DNA of 64,000 nt from Gammaproteobacteria bacterium. Lineage in GTDB: Bacteria; Pseudomonadota; Gammaproteobacteria; Pseudomonadales; Cellvibrionaceae. The first letter of the stretch is position 1, and each line of letters starts with the position of its first letter. Under the pieces are notes generated by a model that made no database searches, was not told the origin of the DNA, and saw only the letters and a program-made list of their open reading frames with translations. The position numbers were made by a program, and so were the translations under genes. Shown in pieces: positions 45,355-53,394 of the stretch. The stretch covers positions 15,092 through 79,091 of the forward strand of contig JAGKWY010000025.1 of the NCBI GenBank assembly GCA_021151625.1. The letters run 5' to 3'.

Positions 45355-45654
45355 TTATTTGCCTCCCGCTTTATCTTTCTTTTTATACATGGCGAGCATG
45401 CGCTGGGTGACAGTAAAGCCACCGAAAATATTAATCGCGGCGAGCACCATAGCAACAAAGCCCAATATTTTTGATAGGCTCATTTCTTCCGGGCCAACGG
45501 CAATCAGCGCGCCCACAATAATAACGCTGGAGATGGCATTGGTTACGGCCATCAGCGGTGTATGCAGCGCAGGCGTTACACTCCAGACCACGTAATAGCC
45601 CACAAAAATCGCGAGCACAAAAATAGATAATTGCGATACAAAACTGGTTTCCAT
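45355..45654 (-). CDS. pntAB: NAD(P) transhydrogenase subunit alpha part 2
   Basis: This 99-residue membrane protein carries the helices of the split alpha subunit (domain II part). Typical segments are VGYYVVWSVTPALHTPLMAVTNAISS and GFVAMVLAAINIFGGF. The three-gene arrangement of pntAA, pntAB and pntB is the one found in many proteobacteria outside enterics. An AAGGGG site precedes the ATG. Confidence 0.94.
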   Translation of the reverse strand: METSFVSQLSIFVLAIFVGYYVVWSVTPALHTPLMAVTNAISSVIIVGALIAVGPEEMSLSKILGFVAMVLAAINIFGGFTVTQRMLAMYKKKDKAGGK

Positions 45655-45666
45655 AATGAATTCCCC

Positions 45667-46594
45667 TTAAGCCGCCGTTGCAGGTTTAAAGTTGGGATGA
45701 ACAACATCGCCATCGCGCGTCAGCCATGGAATAAACCATTTCATCGTTGATCAATGTTGGCGCCTTGCGCCCGGGAATCAACGCGGTACAAATTGCTATG
45801 TCTTGTTTCTTCAATGTTTCGGCAACTAATTCTGCCTGGCGACGTTTGTAGTCATCGCTCATTTCTTTGGCGTAGCCGCCAGCGGTTTCCGCGTTTTTAA
45901 CTTCTTCGCTGTCCACCATCACAAATTTTCCGCCGAGGCTTTCCACTTGCTCTTTGGAGGCGGCGCGCACATCGGTAGCGGAAACAATTGCACCTAAACG
46001 GCGTGCAGTAGCAATGGCTTGCAAGCCGGCAACACCGGCACCGAGTACCATCACTCGTGCAGGAGCAATGGTGCCGGCAGCCGTCATCATCATCGGCATA
46101 GCGCGATCGTAAACATTAATGGCTTCCAACACCGCGCGATAGCCGGCGAGGTTGGATTGCGAACTCAATACATCCATGGATTGCGCGCGCGTAATACGTG
46201 GCACAAATTCCAGGGTCATAGCAGTAATCCCTGCTTGTGCGTATTGGTTAATCGCCGAGGGATCGGCGTAAGGCGAGAGCATCGCAATTAATAATGCGCC
46301 GCGTTTAATTAACGCAAGCTCATTAATATCGCCTTCGCCTGCAAGCTTTTCACTGCCAAGAATCGGCCGCTGCACTTTTAATACGATATCGGCATCGCGT
46401 AACAAAGCGGCGGTATCTGCCTCAATAGTTGCGCCGGCCGTTTGGTAATCGCGATCCGGAATGCGGCTGGCTTCACCGGCGCCCTGTTCAATGGCGACGG
46501 TAAAACCCAGGGCAATAAATTTTTTTACGGTATCTGGTGTGGCGGCAACACGGCGTTCGTGTGCCCGTCTCTCTTTGGTGATGGCTATTTTCAT
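45667..46594 (-). pseudogene. pntAA: NAD(P) transhydrogenase subunit alpha part 1, internal deletion and frameshift
   Basis: PntAA is the NAD(H)-binding domain I of transhydrogenase, usually about 370 residues. Here the frame from 46594 reads normally (ITKERRAHERRVAATPDTV, GAGVAGLQAIATARRLGA, CTALIPGRKAPTLI) up to DEMVYSM. It then switches into ADARWRCCSSQL and a stop at 45686. In another frame, bases from about 45724 to 45667 encode LTRDGDVVHPNFKPATAA and a stop, which is the expected PntAA C-terminus. About 65-75 residues between them, including the GSVIVDLAAEQGGN-type segment, are absent. So roughly 200 bases were lost with a frame change at the junction near CCATGG. It may be genuine or an assembly error, since pntAB and pntB are intact. 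Confidence 0.85.
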
Positions 46595-46698
46595 TATGTC
46601 GTTCTCTCTGCGGCAAATTTTAGGCGATACAAGATCACATCAATGAAACCCGCATTAATGTGACCGATGGAACTGCCGTAATTTGCTTTCTAGTTGAT

Positions 46699-46719
46699 CC
46701 CGAATGAATTCGGGTTTTT
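46699..46719 (+). terminator. plus-oriented intrinsic terminator without an upstream plus-strand gene
   Basis: CCCGAA (46699-46704), loop TGAA, TTCGGG (46709-46714), then TTTTT. It lies between the minus-strand genes uxaA and pntAA, so its orientation does not suit either. On the minus strand the hairpin is not followed by T residues. Confidence 0.65.
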
Positions 46720-46735
46720 ATTGTATGAAGCCAAT

Positions 46736-48163
46736 TTATATTGGCTTTGTTGTTTCAAGTTTGTGATATCGGAGTGGCACCATGAACTCCGTTGTCTGGT
46801 CTGAGACACGCCGTGAATCCATCCATGGAGGCTCATCGTCGACATCCATGTCTCCGATTTTACTGTTGGTGGCAAGTTTAATACTCGGTGCCGGTTTACA
46901 ACCAAAGGCTGAGCCTCGGCCGGTAGTGAAACACAAAATTTGCGCGCCCGACGCCACTTGACCAGTGGCCGAAACCGGGTCGTAGCCGGGGCTATCCATA
47001 AACACAAAACCTTTGGTGGTTATGTCTTCGCCGTAGAGAAATACATCGGTCAAATTGGTGGAGCCACTCTTGGCTTGGGCGCCGAGTGATTTTTCAATAA
47101 TGGTGGTCAATCCACCGGCTTTGTTGCCGGGCGATGGATTGTTATTCAACTCAAAATCATTGCGTGCGGTGTAATCTTCCCACCAGTTGATGCGATCCAA
47201 TAATTTTTGTGCGATGGCAGGGTTCTCGGCGCGGCGGGTCAACAAATGTTCGGCACCAAAAATTTCCGGTGTCTCAGACAAAATGACTGTGCCACCGTGA
47301 CGCACGAGGATATCGCCTGCAATACCCAGTGCCGGGTTGGCGGTAACGCCGGAGAGCGCATCGGAACCGCCGCATTGCAAACCAATAATCAATTCGCTCG
47401 CGGGTACAGTTTCGCGGTGGCATTCATTCACCAGCGGCAACATAGCGCGCAGGGTTTCTATGCCTTTTTCAATCGCGAGGCGGGTGCCGCCCACATCCTG
47501 AATGGTGTAAGCGGTAAAAGTTTTGGAATCGGCGAGGCCGCATTCCTGCATTACGCGCTGGATCTGCATGGTTTCGCAGCCCAGGCCCACCATCATCACG
47601 CCGCCAAAGTTCGGGTGACGCGCGTAGCCATTAAAAGTGCGGCGCAGGGTTTCGTAACCTTCGCCGTCGGAGCGCATGCCGCAGCCGGAGTCGTGGGTCA
47701 TGGCGACTACGCCATCAATATTCGGGTACTTTTCCAGTTCGCCAGAAAAAGTGAAATGCTGGGCAATGGCTTTAGCCACAGTCGCCGAGCAATTTACGGT
47801 GGTGATAATGCCCACGTAGTTACGTGTGCCGACTTTGCCATTCAGGCGCTTGTAGCCCTGGAAAGTCGCACGTTTTTCAGTGGGGAGAAAAGCGGTGGGT
47901 TTTGCTTCTTCGCAAAAGCCGTAATCTTTTTCCAGTTGGCCCATGATGCAATTGTGCACATGCACGTGCTCACCGGCGGGAATGTCCTGGCTGGCAAAAC
48001 CAATGGTCTGGCCGTATTTTAAAATCGCTTCGCCCTGGGCGATGGGGCGGATCGCAAACTTGTGCAAGGCGGGAATGTCGCGCTGGAGGGTGACATCTTT
48101 TTCTGCATACAGAACCCCGAAGTGTAGCTCGCTTATCGAACGGCTACCGCCATTCCAGTCCAC
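46736..48163 (-). CDS. uxaA: altronate dehydratase UxaA, abnormal at both ends
   Basis: UxaA dehydrates altronate to 2-keto-3-deoxygluconate. The central part is clear: DIPALHKFAIRPIAQGEAI, AGEHVHVHN, GYKRLNGKVGTRNYVGI, VGLGCETMQI, IGLQCGGSDALSGVTANPAL, NPSPGNKAGGLTTI and FTTGRGSAFG. At the 3' end, after SIKLATNSK, the protein runs into IGDMDVDDEPPWMDSRRVSD, encoded by hairpin element C. The family's last ~60 residues, with their FKxGVTL-like end, are missing. At the 5' end the frame opens with GTG right after a stop, and the leading residues are not UxaA-like. A VAV-type motif (MAVAVR) expected from the family's DNVAVAL lies in another frame at about 48135-48155, suggesting indels. The gene is probably non-functional as shown, or mis-assembled. 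Confidence 0.8.
   Translation of the reverse strand: MDWNGGSRSISELHFGVLYAEKDVTLQRDIPALHKFAIRPIAQGEAILKYGQTIGFASQDIPAGEHVHVHNCIMGQLEKDYGFCEEAKPTAFLPTEKRATFQGYKRLNGKVGTRNYVGIITTVNCSATVAKAIAQHFTFSGELEKYPNIDGVVAMTHDSGCGMRSDGEGYETLRRTFNGYARHPNFGGVMMVGLGCETMQIQRVMQECGLADSKTFTAYTIQDVGGTRLAIEKGIETLRAMLPLVNECHRETVPASELIIGLQCGGSDALSGVTANPALGIAGDILVRHGGTVILSETPEIFGAEHLLTRRAENPAIAQKLLDRINWWEDYTARNDFELNNNPSPGNKAGGLTTIIEKSLGAQAKSGSTNLTDVFLYGEDITTKGFVFMDSPGYDPVSATGQVASGAQILCFTTGRGSAFGCKPAPSIKLATNSKIGDMDVDDEPPWMDSRRVSDQTTEFMVPLRYHKLETTKPI
46768..46858. repeat. hairpin element C with CATGGATG core, forming the 3' end of uxaA
   Basis: Short outer arms ATCGGAG (46768-46774) and CTCCGAT (46852-46858) flank a core. 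On the minus strand it reads GACATGGATGTCGACGATGA, then GCCTCCATGGATGGATTCAC. The core matches elements A and B in the order of its CATGGATG, GA-rich, ATGGATG and TTnA(T/C) parts. It is read as the last residues of uxaA. Confidence 0.8.
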
Positions 48164-48208
48164 TCAGCCCCACATTGGCGCATTTTTCTGCCGCCATAAA
48201 TCGACCTT

Positions 48209-48233
48209 AAAAAAAAGGCGCCTTGCGGCGCCT
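48209..48233 (-). terminator. minus-oriented terminator just upstream of uxaA
   Basis: AGGCGCC (48216-48222) pairs with GGCGCCT (48227-48233) around TTGC. On the minus strand eight T residues follow. It precedes the uxaA frame by about 45 bases, with no minus-strand gene feeding it. It could be an attenuator of uxaA or the remnant of a lost upstream gene. Confidence 0.75.
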
Positions 48234-48485
48234 CAAAATCGGCAATGGTATTCGGTCAATACCGGGATCAAATTTACGCTCGAATTTTCAGCCTCGCAAC
48301 CGTCCCAAATGAGCAAAAAACAGCAATGTAACCGATTTCATGTGGCGTGAAACTAATCTTGAGCCTGTTACATAAAATGGATTTCTTTCAAATGTTATAT
48401 TCATCCTAATAAATTTAATTATTTGGGATAAATTAATTTTAAGAAAAGTTAAATATTTTTTAAATATTTTCTATCTAACAAACTG

Positions 48486-48499
48486 TGTATACGTTTACA
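48486..48499. promoter_or_regulatory. LacI-family-type operator 1
   Basis: TGTATACGTTTACA is a 14-base near-palindrome centred on CG, the form bound by LacI/GalR-family repressors. Its centre is 32 bases (about three helical turns) from operator 2. Confidence 0.6.
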
Positions 48500-48517
48500 T
48501 TTTAATTATTAAATAAA

Positions 48518-48531
48518 AGTAAACGATTACA
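48518..48531. promoter_or_regulatory. LacI-family-type operator 2
   Basis: AGTAAACGATTACA is a near-palindrome centred on CG with the same half-site (GTAAWCG) as operator 1. Together they suggest cooperative repression of the downstream pectin genes. No LacI-type gene is in the window. Confidence 0.6.
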
Positions 48532-48824
48532 TGACAAAAATGGCACAAAAATCACTAAAATGGCGCTGGAAAGGGAAATTTTTTGTGCTATCAGCTTGCA
48601 AATATCAAACATGACATACAGAATGATTTTCGTTCGATAGGAGGATAAATATCTTCTTTGATGAAAACCGGGTTAAGCGGCTTGCCAGCAATCGAAAACG
48701 TATCTGCTATTTTTTAGTGGTTGTGTGGACGGAGTTGGTAGAAGTGCAGTAAGGCACTGACCATAACCGGGCAATAACTACAAAAGCAATCAGCCGACCA
48801 GAGCAACACACGAGAGAACACGCA

Positions 48825-50180
48825 GTGACTAAGATGTACCTGGAACACGCGGGCCGTCGTGCCTTTATGGCACAGGCGGAGCAGATTCGCCAGCAGGTAC
48901 AGGCGCCGGTATTTCCCTCTCGTACCTTTGATATTCGTGACCATGGCGCGCAAGCCAAAGCTGGCTTTGATAATAGCCAGGCGATTGCGGCGGCAATCCT
49001 TGCTTGTCACAAGGCTGGCGGCGGTAAAGTGCTGGTGACCGGTGGCAGATATCTGAGTGGTCCCATCCACCTGCGCTCCAATGTCAATTTACATATCGAT
49101 GAAGGTGCAACTATCGCCTTTATCACTGATCCCAAAGCCTACCTGCCAGCGGTACTGACCCGTTGGGAAGGTATGGAAATCATGGGTTACTCCCCGCTTA
49201 TTTACGCCTACCAGCAAACCAATATTGCTGTTACCGGTAAGGGTACGCTTGATGGTCAGGGCAATCGCACCACCTGGTGGCCCTGGAAAGGCGGTAACTT
49301 CAGCAGTGTTAACTGGGGCATTCCCGGTGTGCCAACTCAGGAAGCGGCGCGCAATAAACTCATGCAGGACATGGAAAACAATGTTCCTGTGGCCGAGCGA
49401 ATTTATGCCGATGGCGCCTACCTGCGTCCGCCCTTTGTGCAGCCCTATTCCTGTAAAAATGTATTGATTGAAGGTGTGACCATCACCAATGCGCCCTTCT
49501 GGTTATTGAATCCGGTGCTGTGCGAAAACGTAACGGTTGATGGTGTTAAGTTGGTAAGCCTCGGCCCCAACTCCGATGGCTGCGATCCCGAGTCTTGCAA
49601 AAACGTCATTATTAAAAATTGTTTATTTGATACGGGCGATGACTGTATCGCGATTAAATCCGGCCGTAATGCCGATGGTCGCCGCATCAATATTCCCTCT
49701 GAAAATATTGTTATCAGTCACTGCGAAATGCGCAACGGTCACGGCGGTGTGGTAATTGGCAGCGAAATTTCCGGCGGTGTACGCAATGTGTTTGTTGAAC
49801 ATTGCACCATGAGTAGCCCGGAGCTGGAACGCGGCATTCGCATCAAAACCAATTCAGTGCGCGGCGGTGTGATCGAGAATTTTTATATTCGTGACATCAC
49901 CATCGGCGAAGTGCAAACCGCGATTGTTATCGACTTCCATTACGAGGAGGGCGATGCCGGTAAACATACCCCGACAGTGCGCAACATTTCTATTAGTGAT
50001 CTCAAGTGCGACAACGCGCAGCAGGTATTCCAGGTGCGAGGCTACAAGCGTTCGCCTATTCAAAGCCTGCAACTCACCAATTGCGATTTTAAAACCGTGA
50101 AAAATATTGGTGTGTTGGAAGAGCTGGATAAATTTGTCGCCAAAAACGTAAAAATCCAGGGTGTTGAATTTAAGGTTTGA
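48825..50180 (+). CDS. glycoside hydrolase family 28 polygalacturonase
   Basis: This 451-residue right-handed beta-helix enzyme hydrolyses alpha-1,4-galacturonosyl bonds of pectin. GH28 catalytic motifs are complete: NSDGCDP (Asp251), GDDCIAIKSG (Asp272, Asp273), GHGGVVIGSE (His306) and GIRIKTN (Arg339, Lys341). The N-terminus is odd. From GTG 48825 the protein reads about ten residues, then GRRAFMAQAEQ, a twin-arginine-like motif with no hydrophobic stretch before the mature domain, so no export signal is visible. Either it is cytoplasmic or part of the signal peptide is missing. An ATG at 48834 is an alternative start. It is followed by two TonB receptor genes on the same strand. Confidence 0.92.
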   Translation: MTKMYLEHAGRRAFMAQAEQIRQQVQAPVFPSRTFDIRDHGAQAKAGFDNSQAIAAAILACHKAGGGKVLVTGGRYLSGPIHLRSNVNLHIDEGATIAFITDPKAYLPAVLTRWEGMEIMGYSPLIYAYQQTNIAVTGKGTLDGQGNRTTWWPWKGGNFSSVNWGIPGVPTQEAARNKLMQDMENNVPVAERIYADGAYLRPPFVQPYSCKNVLIEGVTITNAPFWLLNPVLCENVTVDGVKLVSLGPNSDGCDPESCKNVIIKNCLFDTGDDCIAIKSGRNADGRRINIPSENIVISHCEMRNGHGGVVIGSEISGGVRNVFVEHCTMSSPELERGIRIKTNSVRGGVIENFYIRDITIGEVQTAIVIDFHYEEGDAGKHTPTVRNISISDLKCDNAQQVFQVRGYKRSPIQSLQLTNCDFKTVKNIGVLEELDKFVAKNVKIQGVEFKV

Positions 50181-50469
50181 TGCGTTTTATGCCAAATGCA
50201 TCGAAATAGTTTGTTATTTGCTTTTAATACAGCGAATTGAAATATAAAAATTTTTGAATAGTGCTAATCCACTTAATTAAAGGAAAAGCACACTGAAGTC
50301 GTCTAGGCTCAATGCGTTTGCAACAAACTAATTACAAATAAACGCGAACTTTGTGTCATCAAGGTTTGCTCGTTTGTGAAACCGTGCGGTTTGCCGTCAT
50401 CCACCAGATAGCAAAAAGTTACGGCTCTTTAGCTCAATGATTTAATCACAATAAAGATGGGGAATAGCT

Positions 50470-53304
50470 ATGAGAAAGTTTGCCTTTAACCCGCTCGTAC
50501 TCGCAATGGCTGCAGCCGCATTGCCAATGAGCGTTTTTGCACAAGACAACCAAAGCGGTGACAACACTGTCGAGGAAGTACTGGTAACCGGTAGCTTCCG
50601 TGATAGTTTGGCTAACGCAATGAATATCAAAAGAAACCAAAATGGTTTCACCGATGCGATTGTTGCATCCGATATCGCTGAATTTCCAGATAACAACCTC
50701 GCTGAATCCTTGCAGCGTGTTCCTGGTGTTGCGATCCAGCGTTCCGGTGGTGAAGGTCGCGGCATTACTGTGCGCGGCCTTGGCCCGCAATTTACTACTG
50801 TTCGTTTGAACGGTATGGAAACCATGTCTACCACTGGTGGTACTGACTCGGGTACCGGCAACAACCGTGGCCGTGGCTTTGACTTCAACACATTCTCTTC
50901 CGATTTGTTCAGTTCTTTGACTGTTCATAAAACTAACTCGGCTGAAATTCAAGAAGGTTCACTGGGCGCTACCGTTGATTTGAAAGCGGCACAACCTTTT
51001 GATTACGATGGTTTTGTATTTACCGCTTCTGGCCAATTGGGTTACAACGATCTTTCTGAAGAAAGTGATCCGGGCGCGGCCTTTTTAATTAGCAACACTT
51101 TTGCTGATGGTAAATTTGGTGCGTTGTTGTCTGTTGCTGTTTCCGAGCGCAGCGTAAAAGACGAAGGTTACAGTACTGTTCGCTGGAGCAATCAAGTAAC
51201 TAACCGCTTCAAAACTGTGAAAGGTCAAACAGCTGGTTCAACCGGCTCAGCTGGTTACGCTGCGGGCGTTACCCCGTCAAACCCAAATGATTTTGATATT
51301 GTAAATGGTTTGTGTCTGGACGCTGACAAAAATCCTGCTACTGCGTGTGTTTGGAATCAGCCAACTGCTCAAGATCCAACTCGCCCATTTGCTCCGCGTA
51401 TTCCTCGTTACGATTCCTATAATCATGAAATGGAGCGCACTGGTGCGAGCTTGTCATTCCAGTTCCGCCCAACTGATTCAACCGAAATTAGTTTTGACAA
51501 TTTGTTTGCAAAATTTGATGCAACCCGTCAGGAAGTTTTCATGCAGGGTTCACTCAACCCTGGAACTAACTTGACCACAGGTAGCGTGGTTGATTATGCG
51601 ATTGAAGACAACACCATGAAGTATGCAAGCTTGACGGGTGTGCGTTTGATTTCTGAGAACCGTTTCGATGAAATGAGTACTGACTTCACTCAAAACACAT
51701 TGAGATTGAAACAGGATTTCACTGATTCTTTCCGTATGAATGCCATGTACGGCCAAACAAAATCAGATTTTGATAACCCGATTCAAAATACATTGATGAT
51801 GCAGGCTGAGAATCAGGCGTTCACTTACGATTATCGCAACTACAGTAAGCCAGTGTTAACCTTTGGTGCTGGTGCATATGATGCGGCATCCTGGAAAGCC
51901 GGCGCTGTACGTCAGCGTCCACAAGCAACAGTTAACGAAAGTGAAGCCTTGTCTGTTGCGTTTGAATACGATTTGAATGAAAGCCTAAAGTTGAAATTTG
52001 GTGCAGACAATAAAGATTTTGATTTCTCAACCAATCAATTTTTGTTGGCAGCTGGCGAAGGTGTGAACGGCGTTGTGTTGGCATCAAACCCTGACTTTAT
52101 TCAGGAATATGATTCAGGCTTGGGTGAAGATCGTGCATGGTTAATTCCGAATCGTGGATTAATTATGGATAGTTACAATTTGTTTGATGCCGCTATGGTA
52201 CCTAACTATGGCAGCACTTATGAGGTGGGTGAAGAAACGACTGGCTTCTATGTACAGTTGGATTTTAACTTCGACATCGCGTCTATGCCGGTGCGCGGCA
52301 ATATCGGTGTGCGTGATTTTGAAACTGATCAAACCACCAGTGGCTGGTTGAACGGTACTCTGCCATCACGTGAATACCTGACTTACGAGCATACTTATTC
52401 CGATACATTGCCTTCATTCAATATCAGCATTGAGCCAATTGATGATTTATTGTTTAAAGCAAGCTATTCAGAAGGTATTTCTCGAGCAGCACCAGGGCAA
52501 ATTGTTCCAACTACTACAGTAGCTGCTACTGGTACTACACGTACCATTACTTCCGGAAGCCCGAGCCTTGACCCAACTAGCGCAAAAAGTTATGACTTGG
52601 GTGCTGAGTGGTATTTTGGTGAAGGTGCATTGTTGGCGGTTACTCTCTTTAAGAAAGAAATTGCAACCTTTGTTCAGACTTCCAGAACCAACGTGATTTA
52701 CACCGAAACCGGCTTGCCAATTCAAGCTGCGGTTAATGCGTGTGCGTCTAGTGGTCGTCCTATCACTGAATGTAATGAAAATGTTGACTGGGCGCTGTCT
52801 GTTCCATCTAACAGCCCTGGTGGCGATTTGGATGGTTATGAAATTAGCTATCAACAACCATTTACTTTCTTGCCGGGATTCCTCAGCAATTTCGGTACAA
52901 TTGTTTCTTACACCAGTGTTGAATCAGATATTGATTACTTAAACGTAAGCGGTGAAGTAATTAAAACCAGACCGCTGACCGGTTTGTCTGATGAGACTTC
53001 TGCTGCAACTCTCTATTACGAAAATGACACTTTTAGCGGTCGTGTTTCTGTAGTTGAGCGTAGTGGTTATATCACTGCGGCAGTTGGTACTGAAGGTAGC
53101 TCAGAGAACGGCACTAACGGCACTGTCAACGTTGATGCTTCATTTGGTTACAACATCAATGACAATCTGAAAATTACTTTAGAAGCATTGAACTTGACTG
53201 ATGAAGTGGATGATCAATGGGTTGGCTCTGAAGACAATCAGCGTTTGTCTTATTACCACAACACCGGTATTCAATATAACCTCGGTGTGCAATACAAATA
53301 TTAA
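50470..53304 (+). CDS. TonB-dependent receptor of the pectin locus (first of tandem pair)
   Basis: This 944-residue outer-membrane receptor has a signal peptide (to about residue 24, ending SVFAQ) and a TonB-box-like VEEVLVTGSF. The plug carries DIAEFPDNNLAESLQRVPGV and ITVRGLGPQFTTVRLNG. The barrel ends in the terminal aromatic GVQYKY. It is of the Xanthomonas/Caulobacter type, as is the island receptor. Its location after GH28 and before GH105 suggests that it imports oligogalacturonates. It is a paralog of the next gene: both begin with FAF/KFHP-L-A-I signals and share QSGDNTVEEV(L/V)VTGS. Confidence 0.95.
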   Translation: MRKFAFNPLVLAMAAAALPMSVFAQDNQSGDNTVEEVLVTGSFRDSLANAMNIKRNQNGFTDAIVASDIAEFPDNNLAESLQRVPGVAIQRSGGEGRGITVRGLGPQFTTVRLNGMETMSTTGGTDSGTGNNRGRGFDFNTFSSDLFSSLTVHKTNSAEIQEGSLGATVDLKAAQPFDYDGFVFTASGQLGYNDLSEESDPGAAFLISNTFADGKFGALLSVAVSERSVKDEGYSTVRWSNQVTNRFKTVKGQTAGSTGSAGYAAGVTPSNPNDFDIVNGLCLDADKNPATACVWNQPTAQDPTRPFAPRIPRYDSYNHEMERTGASLSFQFRPTDSTEISFDNLFAKFDATRQEVFMQGSLNPGTNLTTGSVVDYAIEDNTMKYASLTGVRLISENRFDEMSTDFTQNTLRLKQDFTDSFRMNAMYGQTKSDFDNPIQNTLMMQAENQAFTYDYRNYSKPVLTFGAGAYDAASWKAGAVRQRPQATVNESEALSVAFEYDLNESLKLKFGADNKDFDFSTNQFLLAAGEGVNGVVLASNPDFIQEYDSGLGEDRAWLIPNRGLIMDSYNLFDAAMVPNYGSTYEVGEETTGFYVQLDFNFDIASMPVRGNIGVRDFETDQTTSGWLNGTLPSREYLTYEHTYSDTLPSFNISIEPIDDLLFKASYSEGISRAAPGQIVPTTTVAATGTTRTITSGSPSLDPTSAKSYDLGAEWYFGEGALLAVTLFKKEIATFVQTSRTNVIYTETGLPIQAAVNACASSGRPITECNENVDWALSVPSNSPGGDLDGYEISYQQPFTFLPGFLSNFGTIVSYTSVESDIDYLNVSGEVIKTRPLTGLSDETSAATLYYENDTFSGRVSVVERSGYITAAVGTEGSSENGTNGTVNVDASFGYNINDNLKITLEALNLTDEVDDQWVGSEDNQRLSYYHNTGIQYNLGVQYKY

Positions 53305-53318
53305 TCCTTGTTAGTCCG

Positions 53319-53350
53319 GGGATGCCTGAGGATCAGGCATCCCTTTTTTT
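53319..53350 (+). terminator. terminator between the tandem TonB receptors
   Basis: GGGATGCCTGA (53319-53329) pairs with TCAGGCATCCC (53333-53343), followed by seven T residues. The second receptor starts 45 bases later, so read-through or a local promoter is needed. Confidence 0.92.
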
Positions 53351-53394
53351 CATCCCAATAAAAATAAACACCACAGCTCCGCTCGAGGACAATC

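Larger units (their letters stand above)
48164..48824. other. 661-base divergent region between uxaA and the GH28 gene
   Basis: It holds a minus-strand terminator at 48209-48233 and an AT-rich stretch. A pair of LacI-family-type operators lies at 48486-48499 and 48518-48531. No gene was identified. This is the likely control region of the GH28-TonB receptor block. Confidence 0.65.
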
